Assembly (NCBI RefSeq): GCF_000367345.1
Contig: NZ_BARE01000035.1
Location: 1-33,152, forward strand
Source: Sphingobium xenophagum NBRC 107872
Lineage (GTDB): Bacteria > Pseudomonadota > Alphaproteobacteria > Sphingomonadales > Sphingomonadaceae
DNA length: 33,152 nucleotides
Direction: 5' to 3'
The notes under the pieces were generated by a model that worked only from the letters and a program-made list of their open reading frames with translations, was not told the DNA's origin and made no database searches. Shown piece by piece: positions 16,781-23,180 of this stretch. The position numbers were made by a program, and so were the translations under genes. Position 1 is the first letter of the stretch. Each line of letters begins with the position of its first letter.

Positions 16781-17623
16781 ATGTTTTTCAACCGTATCGC
16801 GCCGCTTGGCGCCACCCTGGCGCTCGCTCTGGCGGCGGCCCCCGCCTTCGCACAGGATAGCGGCCCGGTCGATTGGACTGGCCCTTATGTGGGCGGGTCG
16901 TTCGGCTATAATTTCCAGAAGAGCGACGGCGCAGAGCATCTGCGCTTCGATACCAATGCCGACGGCAGCTATAATGACACGGTGACCACCATCACCGGCG
17001 CCAATGCCTTTTCGCCCGGCACTTGCGGCGGCGCAGCGCGCGGCCCCACCCCGGCTTCGGGTTGCGACGATGACAAGGATGCGATCGGCTGGATGGGCCA
17101 TGTCGGTTATGACATGCAGTTCGGCGGCATCGTCGCCGGTGTCGTCGCCGAAGCCGGCAAGGCCTATATCAGCGACAGCGTGACCGAATATTCGACCACC
17201 CCGGCCTTCTACACCATGACGCGGCGGATCGACTGGAACGGTAATCTGCGCGCGCGCCTGGGCTACACCACGCCCAGCGGCATCATGCCCTACATCACTG
17301 GCGGTCTTGCCTATGCGAAGGTCAAGAACAGCTTTAGCACCAGCAATGGCGCGAACAGCTTTACATCGGTCAATGCCAAGGAAGACGCATGGGGCTGGAC
17401 CATGGGTGGCGGCCTCGAAGCGAAAGTGTCCGACAATTTCTCGATCGGCGCGCGCTATCTGTGGACCCGCTATAATGTCGACGATTATCGCGTCGATGTC
17501 GGTGCGGGGACTGCGCCTGCCACCAACCCGTTCCTGATCACCCCGTCGGGCGGCACAAGCATGAACCGTGGCGACAAGTTCGACACGCAGAGCGTGATGG
17601 TGACCACCAGCTTCCGCTTCTGA
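16781..17623 (+). CDS. outer-membrane beta-barrel protein (Omp25/OmpA-like porin family)
   Basis: 280 residues from ATG 16781, preceded by GAGGAG at 16766-16771. A signal peptide ends at about PAFA-QD. The mature protein starts WTGPYVGGSFGYNF and consists of alternating strands with aromatic girdles, e.g. AIGWMGHVGYDMQFGG, LRARLGYTTPSGIMPYITGG and FSIGARYLWTRYNVDDYRV. It ends in TTSFRF, the terminal Phe typical of BAM-inserted barrels. This is the 8-strand small-barrel family common in alphaproteobacteria (Omp25/Omp31-like); role structural or adhesive, not determinable here. A loop contains two cysteines (GTCGG and ASGCDDDKD) that could form a disulfide. A strong terminator follows. Confidence 0.85.
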   Translation: MFFNRIAPLGATLALALAAAPAFAQDSGPVDWTGPYVGGSFGYNFQKSDGAEHLRFDTNADGSYNDTVTTITGANAFSPGTCGGAARGPTPASGCDDDKDAIGWMGHVGYDMQFGGIVAGVVAEAGKAYISDSVTEYSTTPAFYTMTRRIDWNGNLRARLGYTTPSGIMPYITGGLAYAKVKNSFSTSNGANSFTSVNAKEDAWGWTMGGGLEAKVSDNFSIGARYLWTRYNVDDYRVDVGAGTAPATNPFLITPSGGTSMNRGDKFDTQSVMVTTSFRF

Positions 17624-17634
17624 CGGATGGCATG

Positions 17635-17675
17635 AAAAAGGGGCCGGTTCCTACGCAGGAACCGGCCCCTTTTTT
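17635..17675. terminator. bidirectional rho-independent terminator
   Basis: GGGGCCGGTTCCT at 17640-17652, loop ACGC, and AGGAACCGGCCCC form a perfect 13-bp stem. It is flanked by AAAAA on the left and TTTTTT on the right, so it can stop transcription from both strands. It sits between the convergent outer-membrane protein gene and gcrA. Confidence 0.93.
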
Positions 17676-17692
17676 GTATCCGGGTCAGATGG

Positions 17693-18394
17693 TCAACGCA
17701 CCCTGGGGCCGCCGAAAGGCAGCGGCGGGGGCGGGCGGCGGGTGCCGCGCGGCAGTTGCGCCTGATAGGCGCGGCCGCAATGTTCGACGCAATAGGGGAA
17801 GCCAGGGTTCACCGGCTCGCCACAGAAATGGAAGTCGGGCTCGCCCGGATGCCCCATCGGCCATTTGCAGATCCGCTCAGTGAGGTCGAGCAGCGACGTC
17901 TTGCCCGCGATTTCCGCACTGGGCTTGGCCGGGACCAGGCGACGGGGCGGCGCGGGCGGGATGGGCGCCTGCTGATCGCCCGGACCCTGACGCAGGAAAC
18001 CGCCCGGCCCGACCGACACGATGCGCGGCTGCGGCTTGGCGGCTGCGTCTTCAGCGACGGGCGCTGGCGCAGGCGCGGCGGGGGCTGCGGCAGGCGTGAA
18101 GGCGCGGACGGGGGCAGGGGCTTCGGCCACCGGCGCGGGCGCAACCGGGCGCGGCGCGGCCTCTGCCTCGACCGTCGGAGCGGGGCTGGCTGGCTTGCGC
18201 GGCGGCGCGGGCGCCTTTTTGGGCGCATCATTGGCCTTGACCGGCGAAGGACGCGATTGCAGGCCCAGGCGATGGGCCTTGCCGATCACTGCATTACGGC
18301 TGACGCCGCCCAATTCCTCGGCAATCTGGCTGGCGGTCAGGCCGCGTTCCCACATACCCTTGAGCTGGTCGATACGCTCGTCGGTCCAGGACAA
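17693..18394 (-). CDS. gcrA: cell cycle regulator GcrA
   Basis: 233 residues starting with TTG at 18392-18394. GAGGAG lies 7 bases upstream, and the resulting N-terminus MSWTDERIDQLKGMWERG is the usual GcrA start; no ATG is available. Residues 1-45 form the helix-turn-helix domain (GLTASQIAEELGGVSRNAVIG). A long Pro/Ala-rich linker (about residues 55-170) leads to the C-terminal domain with ICKWPMGHPGEPDFHFCG and PYCVEHCGRAYQ, which in Caulobacter GcrA binds sigma70. GcrA activates promoters carrying CcrM-methylated GANTC and controls division genes. The linker is longer than in Caulobacter GcrA as I remember it, though such variation is common. It is divergent from the ABC permease gene. Confidence 0.93.
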   Translation of the reverse strand: MSWTDERIDQLKGMWERGLTASQIAEELGGVSRNAVIGKAHRLGLQSRPSPVKANDAPKKAPAPPRKPASPAPTVEAEAAPRPVAPAPVAEAPAPVRAFTPAAAPAAPAPAPVAEDAAAKPQPRIVSVGPGGFLRQGPGDQQAPIPPAPPRRLVPAKPSAEIAGKTSLLDLTERICKWPMGHPGEPDFHFCGEPVNPGFPYCVEHCGRAYQAQLPRGTRRPPPPLPFGGPRVR

Positions 18395-18423
18395 TGAAAC
18401 ACTCCTCAAAATATCTGGCTGCG

Positions 18424-18436
18424 CCCCTATATGGGG
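18424..18436. promoter_or_regulatory. inverted repeat in the gcrA/permease divergent region
   Basis: CCCCTATATGGGG is a perfect palindrome of 4-bp arms around TATAT, 30 bp upstream of the gcrA start in the 115-bp divergent spacer. The TATA core could overlap a promoter -10. Short and GC-rich, so possibly chance. Confidence 0.25.
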
Positions 18437-18509
18437 AGCCGGTGCGCAGGTTCAAATCCGTGAACAGCGCCCTTGCAGCAAATCCTCTCAGCCGATAGTC
18501 GATCCATCC

Positions 18510-19370
18510 ATGAACGACCAGCCCAAAATTAGCCCGACCGCGCCCGCCACGCCGCCATTCCCCGAACCGGGGGTGCCAGTGATTCGCAACATCAACTGGG
18601 CGGGCAGCTGGGCGCTCTATCTGAAGGAAGTGCGCCGCTTCATGAAGGTGCAGCTTCAGACGGTGTGGGGACCGGCCATCACCACCCTGCTGTTCCTGGT
18701 CATCTTCATCGTCGCGCTGGGCGGCAGCGGCCGCACCGTGATGCTGCGCGGGCAAGCGGTGCCGTTCGCCGATTTCGTCGCGCCCGGCCTGATCATCATG
18801 GGGATGATCAACGCCTGCTTCGCCAATGCCAGCTTTCCGTTGATGGTGGGCAAGGTGCAGGGAACGCTGGTCGATTATCTGATGCCGCCTATTTCCGTTG
18901 GTGAATTGCTGGGCGCACTGGTGGCGTCATCGGTCACGCGCGCGCTGTTCGTGGGGTCGGCGCTGTGGGCGGCCATGGCGCTGTGGCCCGGTGTCCATGT
19001 CACCCCTGCGCATCTGTGGGCGGTGCTGTGGTTCGCCCTGATCGGCACCAGCTTCATCGCCTTTCTGGGCGTGCTGACGTCCATTTGGGCCGACAAGTTC
19101 GATCATAACGCCGCGGTCACCAACTTCGTCATCGGTCCGCTGGCGCTGCTGTCGGGCACTTTCTACTCGATCGACCGGCTGCCGCCCTTTTTTCAGGGGA
19201 TCAGCCACGCCAACCCGTTCTTCTATATCATTTCGGGCTTCCGCTATGGCTTCGTCGCGGCGGCCGATACCAACATCGTGGTGGGCAGTAGCGTATTGCT
19301 GGCGCTCAATATCGGGCTTGGCACGCTCTGCTACACGCTGTTGAAGCGCGGCTGGAAGATCAAGGCGTAA
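18510..19370 (+). CDS. ABC-2 type transporter permease
   Basis: 286 residues from ATG 18510; the frame stays open far upstream but that part overlaps gcrA. A polar, proline-rich N-terminus is followed by six hydrophobic segments: TTLLFLVIFIVAL, PGLIIMGMINACF, ALVASSVTRALFVGSALWAA, WAVLWFALIGTSFIAFLGVL, FVIGPLALLSGTFYSI and VLLALNIGLGTLCYTLL. This pattern and the GTFYSIDRLPPFFQ segment fit the YadH/NodJ-like ABC-2 permeases. The substrate (drug, polysaccharide or lipid) cannot be told. The usual partner ATPase is not adjacent in this window, and the gene is followed by a convergent small ORF. Confidence 0.85.
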   Translation: MNDQPKISPTAPATPPFPEPGVPVIRNINWAGSWALYLKEVRRFMKVQLQTVWGPAITTLLFLVIFIVALGGSGRTVMLRGQAVPFADFVAPGLIIMGMINACFANASFPLMVGKVQGTLVDYLMPPISVGELLGALVASSVTRALFVGSALWAAMALWPGVHVTPAHLWAVLWFALIGTSFIAFLGVLTSIWADKFDHNAAVTNFVIGPLALLSGTFYSIDRLPPFFQGISHANPFFYIISGFRYGFVAAADTNIVVGSSVLLALNIGLGTLCYTLLKRGWKIKA

Positions 19371-19373
19371 CCG

Positions 19374-19496
19374 TCAGGAAAAGGCGGCGAAGATCGGCAT
19401 GAGCGCGCTGAGGACGATGAGCATCACGATCGCCAGCAGCCAGTGATGCCAACGGGGCAGGGCGTCATCGCGATGGTCTTCGTCCCAGGGCCACAT
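19374..19496 (-). CDS. small hypothetical membrane protein (40 residues)
   Basis: ATG at 19494-19496 opens a 40-residue frame: a polar, Trp-rich head MWPWDEDHRDDALPRWHHW followed by a single hydrophobic helix LLAIVMLIVLSALMPIFAAF. The stop lies 3 bp from the convergent permease stop. The frame stays open upstream to 19565 without an ATG. No clear ribosome site is seen. The amphipathic head plus one helix is what a real small membrane protein looks like, but homologues were not checked. Confidence 0.45.
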   Translation of the reverse strand: MWPWDEDHRDDALPRWHHWLLAIVMLIVLSALMPIFAAFS

Positions 19497-19704
19497 CAGC
19501 GGTTCGATCCGCCAATTCGGGTGGGCGCCTGGCCAGTCTCGATCATCGCAACCTGCATAAAATCATCATCACCCGCGGCAAGATCGACGCCTTAACACAG
19601 CGCCGGGGTGTTGCAAAAGCATCTGCGGGGCCGCCTGCGTTCAGGCGATGGTTACATTTCTCTGCCACAGCGGCTGCGATCCCGCTTTGCAGCAAGAAAG
19701 ATTG

Positions 19705-20817
19705 ATGATGAAGATCGCCATAGTGTTCGGCACCCGCCCCGAAGCGATCAAGATGTTCCCGGTGATCCACGCCCTGCGCGCGCGGCCCGGCGTGGAAACC
19801 CGCGTCATCGTGACGGCCCAGCATCGCGGCCTGCTGGATCAGGTGCTGGAGATTGCCGGGATCGTGCCGGACGTCGACCTTGACGTCATGGTCCCGAACC
19901 AGACGCTAGACGGGCTGACCGCCAAGCTGATCGTCGAACTGGGCAAGGCGTTCGACGCCGAAAAGCCTGATCGCATCGTCGTTCATGGCGACACGCTGAC
20001 CACCATGGTCGCGAGCCTGGCGGCCTATTATCGCAAGATTCCGGTTGCCCATGTCGAGGCGGGACTGCGCAGCGGCGACATCCACCACCCCTGGCCCGAA
20101 GAGGTGAACCGCCGCGTCGTCGCCTGCATCGCGGACATGAATTTCGCGCCGACGCAGGCGGCCGCCGATGCGCTGCTGCGCGAAAGCCGGGACGCAGCGG
20201 GTATCCACATTACCGGCAATACCGTGATCGACGCGCTGCTCGCGACGCGCGACCGGGTGCTGGCCGATCCGTCGCTTGCCAGCGGTCTCGATGATCTTGC
20301 CGCGCGTTTCGCTGGCAAGCGGATCATCGCCGTCACCAGTCATAGGCGCGAAAATTTCGGTGGTGGCATGGAGGCGATCGCCCGATCCATTGCCGACATC
20401 GCGGCGCGGCCTGACGTGGCGGTAATCTTTCCGGTCCATCCCAACCCCAATGTCCGCCCCATCATGGACGCAGTGCTGGGCGGCCTGCCCAATGTCGCGA
20501 TGATCGAGCCGCTTGATTATCCGCATTTCGTGCGGCTGCTTGATCTGTGCACCCTCGTCCTGACCGATAGCGGCGGTGTGCAGGAAGAAGCGCCCTCGCT
20601 CGGCAAGCCGGTTCTGGTGATGCGGGAAACGACCGAACGGCCAGAAGGCGTGGAGGCCGGGACGGCGAAGCTGGTCGGAACCGACCGCGCCCTGATCGTG
20701 CGCGAGGTGCTGGCGTTGCTGGATGACAAGGACGCCTATGATGCCATGGCGCGGGCGCATAATCCCTTTGGCGATGGCCATGCGGCGGAGCGGATTGCTG
20801 GCGTTATCGCGGGATAG
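19705..20817 (+). CDS. wecB: UDP-N-acetylglucosamine 2-epimerase (non-hydrolysing)
   Basis: 370 residues from ATG 19705 (a second ATG follows directly, giving MKIAIVFGTRPEAIK). GTRPEAIKM near the N-terminus, VHGDTLTTM, AHVEAGLRSGD, TSHRRENFG and LTDSGGVQEEAPSLGKPVLVMRETTERPE are the conserved features of the WecB/MnaA family, with the substrate-binding GGVQEE loop intact. The enzyme interconverts UDP-GlcNAc and UDP-ManNAc in the cytoplasm. With wecC 269 bp downstream it gives the two-step route to UDP-ManNAcA for a surface polysaccharide. A palindromic repeat element occupies the gap to wecC, so the two may be transcribed separately. Confidence 0.94.
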   Translation: MMKIAIVFGTRPEAIKMFPVIHALRARPGVETRVIVTAQHRGLLDQVLEIAGIVPDVDLDVMVPNQTLDGLTAKLIVELGKAFDAEKPDRIVVHGDTLTTMVASLAAYYRKIPVAHVEAGLRSGDIHHPWPEEVNRRVVACIADMNFAPTQAAADALLRESRDAAGIHITGNTVIDALLATRDRVLADPSLASGLDDLAARFAGKRIIAVTSHRRENFGGGMEAIARSIADIAARPDVAVIFPVHPNPNVRPIMDAVLGGLPNVAMIEPLDYPHFVRLLDLCTLVLTDSGGVQEEAPSLGKPVLVMRETTERPEGVEAGTAKLVGTDRALIVREVLALLDDKDAYDAMARAHNPFGDGHAAERIAGVIAG

Positions 20818-20830
20818 AGCGTCATAATTT

Positions 20831-20999
20831 CCTCTCCCGCAGGGGAGAGGCAACGAGACTTGGCAGCTTGCTGCCTCAGTCGCAGTGGTGAGGGCGTCCG
20901 CCCTGACGTTGGCGCACAGCCCCCCCCTCATCCAACTGCGCCTAACCGATCCTTCGGATGCGGTAAGGCTCCATATCCTTCTCCCCCAGGGGAAGAAGG
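20831..20999. repeat. palindromic intergenic repeat element (about 170 bp)
   Basis: The ends are related hairpins: CCTCTCCCGCAGGGGAGAGG at the left and CCTTCTCC...GGGGAAGAAGG at the right. Inside, GTCGCAGTGGTGAGGG pairs imperfectly with CCCTCATCCAACTGCG, and small hairpins GGCAGCTTGCTGCC and ATCCTTCGGAT flank these. I recognise the wording (gagaggcaacgagacttggc ... ccctcatccaactg) as a short repeat dispersed in sphingomonad genomes. It fills the wecB-wecC gap. Only one copy is in this window. Confidence 0.7.
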
Positions 21000-21086
21000 T
21001 CGATCTTGGTGCCACCGTTACCGAAATCTTCAGCATTTCCGGGCAGAAACTGCGGCAAATCTTAGCCTCATAAGGACTGCCTGCTC

Positions 21087-22382
21087 ATGCCCGTCGACAC
21101 CAAGCAGAAGGTTTCCGTCATCGGCCTTGGCTATATCGGCCTGCCGACCGCAGCCCTGATCGCCCGTGGCGGCGCGCAGGTGGTTGGCGTGGATGTGTCC
21201 GCCCATGTCGTGGAAACCGTCAATTCGGGCCGGGTGCATATCGAGGAAGTCGATCTTGACGGGCTGGTGCAGGGCGTCGTCGCGCGCGGCAATCTGCGCG
21301 CCAGCCTGGAGGTCGAGGAAAGCGACGTGTTCATCATCGCCGTGCCGACCCCGGTGGCGGAAGATCGCGCGCCCGACATCAGCTATGTCCTGAAAGCCGC
21401 ACGCACGATCGCCCCGGTGCTGAAGGCGGGCGACACGGTGATCCTGGAATCCACATCGCCTGTCGGCACGACCGAAGCGATGCGCGATGTCATCGGCACG
21501 ATGCGCCCCGACCTCAAAATGCCGGGCAAGGGCGTGCAGGGCGACATCGCCATCGCCTATTGCCCGGAGCGCGTTCTGCCCGGCCGTATTCTGGTCGAGC
21601 TGATCGACAATGATCGCTGCATCGGCGGCATCACGCCGCGTTGCGCGCGCAAGGCGCTGGGCTTCTATCGCCAGTTCGTGCGCGGCGCGTGCATCACCAC
21701 GACGGCCCGCGCGGCGGAGATGGTGAAGCTGGTCGAAAACAGCTTTCGTGACGTCAACATCGCCTTTGCCAATGAATTGTCGGTGATCGCGGAGAATATG
21801 GACATTGACGTGTGGGAAGTGATCCGGCTGGCCAACCGCCATCCGCGCGTCAATATCCTTTCCCCCGGTCCCGGCGTCGGCGGTCATTGCATCGCGGTCG
21901 ATCCCTGGTTCATCGTCCATGGCGACCCGGAAAATGCCCGCATCATCCGCACCGCACGCGAAGTGAATGACGGCAAGACCGACTATGTCGTGGCCAAGGC
22001 GTCTGACATGATCGATGCCTTTGCTGGCGAGGATGTTGCCTGCCTGGGCCTGGCGTTCAAGGCGAATATCGACGATTTCCGCGAAAGCCCGGCAGTCAAG
22101 GTCGCCGCTCGGCTGGCCCGTCGCTATGGTCGCCGGATCAAGCTGGTCGAACCCTACGCCCATGCCCTGCCGATGGAATTTGCCGGGACGGACGCGGAAC
22201 TGATCGATCTCGATACGGCTCTGGAACAATGTGGCGTGTTCGTCATTCTTGTCGATCATGACATGTTCAAATCTGTCCCCGTCGATGAACGTGTCGGCAA
22301 GGCCGTTTATGACACCCGCGGCATCTGGCCCGATCAGCCGCGCCGCTTCGCCGAACCGGCACCGGGGCGTATCGCCGTCTGA
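21087..22382 (+). CDS. wecC: UDP-N-acetyl-D-mannosamine dehydrogenase
   Basis: 431 residues of the UDP-glucose/GDP-mannose dehydrogenase family. The N-terminal Rossmann motif is VSVIGLGYIGLPTA. The central region has YCPERVLPGRILVELIDNDR, characteristic of the WecC branch, and the catalytic Cys lies in GVGGHCIAVDPWF. The C-terminal nucleotide-binding domain carries GLAFKANIDDFRESPA. The enzyme oxidises UDP-ManNAc to UDP-ManNAcA with two NAD+. Together with wecB it supplies an acidic aminosugar, and the two genes after it encode polysaccharide export functions, so a capsule or exopolysaccharide containing ManNAcA is the natural inference. Confidence 0.93.
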   Translation: MPVDTKQKVSVIGLGYIGLPTAALIARGGAQVVGVDVSAHVVETVNSGRVHIEEVDLDGLVQGVVARGNLRASLEVEESDVFIIAVPTPVAEDRAPDISYVLKAARTIAPVLKAGDTVILESTSPVGTTEAMRDVIGTMRPDLKMPGKGVQGDIAIAYCPERVLPGRILVELIDNDRCIGGITPRCARKALGFYRQFVRGACITTTARAAEMVKLVENSFRDVNIAFANELSVIAENMDIDVWEVIRLANRHPRVNILSPGPGVGGHCIAVDPWFIVHGDPENARIIRTAREVNDGKTDYVVAKASDMIDAFAGEDVACLGLAFKANIDDFRESPAVKVAARLARRYGRRIKLVEPYAHALPMEFAGTDAELIDLDTALEQCGVFVILVDHDMFKSVPVDERVGKAVYDTRGIWPDQPRRFAEPAPGRIAV

Positions 22383-22393
22383 GGACCGGCCAT

Positions 22394-22415
22394 CGGGCGC
22401 GACCCGTCGCGCCCG
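22394..22415 (+). terminator. strong GC hairpin between wecC and the export gene (no T-run)
   Basis: CGGGCGCGA (22394-22402), loop CCCG, TCGCGCCCG (22407-22415): a perfect 9-bp stem 12 bp after the wecC stop. The bases after it (TGGTTGCC) are not T-rich, so intrinsic termination would be weak. It may attenuate read-through or stabilise the upstream message. Confidence 0.4.
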
Positions 22416-22484
22416 TGGTTGCCTTCGTCGTGCCGCGCCGCTACCCCCCGGCCTCAATCGGGCCATAAGGGGGCAGAAGTGCAG

Positions 22485-23180
22485 ATGACCATCAGGCAGA
22501 TCTATGCCGCGATGAGCGGTTGCGCGTTGCTGTCTGCCTGCGCGAGCGTCGAGCAGGCACCGCGCGGTGACGAGGCCTATGCGATCATTCCGCCAGCGCC
22601 CGCCATCGGCGCGGATTATCGCCTGTCCCCCGACGATGTGCTGCGCATTCAGGTCTATCATGAGCCGGACCTGTCGCTGGAGGATGCGCAGGTGAGCGCG
22701 GATGGCATGGTGCGGATGCCGCTGATCGGGGATGTGCCGGTTGCCGGCCTGTCATCCGGCGACGCGGCGGACCTGATCGCCGATCGGCTTGGCCAGCGCT
22801 ATCTGGTGTCGCCGCAAGTCACCATATTCGTGAAGAAGGCGGTCGGCCGCCGCATCACGGTGGACGGGGAAGTGCGGGAGCCGGGCCTGTTTCCGGTCGA
22901 CGGGCGTCTGACGCTAAGCCAGGCGGTGACGCTGGCCAAGGGCCCGACCCGGCTCGCCAGCCTCTCGCAAATCATTGTCGTGCGGCAGATTGACGGGGAA
23001 CGGCAGGCCGCGATGTTCGATCTTGCCGCTATTCGCCGGGGCAAGGCGGCCGATCCCGAAATCCTGCCCGGCGATATGATCATTGTCGGCCTGTCGCGGG
23101 CGAAGGCGATATTGGGCGGCACCTTGCTGGCCGCGCCGGCGCTGGCCGCCGGGTTCATTGCCCTGGACGGGAAGAATTGA
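22485..23180 (+). CDS. polysaccharide export lipoprotein (Wza/OPX family)
   Basis: 231 residues from ATG 22485, or two more from GTG 22479, which sits closer to AAGGGGG (22467-22473). The lipobox LLSAC places it as an outer-membrane lipoprotein. The poly-export domain begins YRLSPDDVLRIQVYHEPDLS and is followed by SLBB-like repeats (VDGEVREPGLFPVDGRLTLSQAV). The protein is shorter than E. coli Wza (about 379 residues), like many alphaproteobacterial versions, and ends in a hydrophobic segment (LGGTLLAAPALAAGFIAL). It should form or gate the channel for polysaccharide passage. Its stop overlaps the next start (TGATG), so it is coupled to the Wzc-like gene. Confidence 0.9.
   Translation: MTIRQIYAAMSGCALLSACASVEQAPRGDEAYAIIPPAPAIGADYRLSPDDVLRIQVYHEPDLSLEDAQVSADGMVRMPLIGDVPVAGLSSGDAADLIADRLGQRYLVSPQVTIFVKKAVGRRITVDGEVREPGLFPVDGRLTLSQAVTLAKGPTRLASLSQIIVVRQIDGERQAAMFDLAAIRRGKAADPEILPGDMIIVGLSRAKAILGGTLLAAPALAAGFIALDGKN

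Noticed and set aside
18021..18509. N-terminal extension of the ABC permease frame
   Set aside because: Overlaps gcrA on the other strand and reads as Ala/Gly-rich low-complexity sequence; the ATG at 18510 gives a normal permease.
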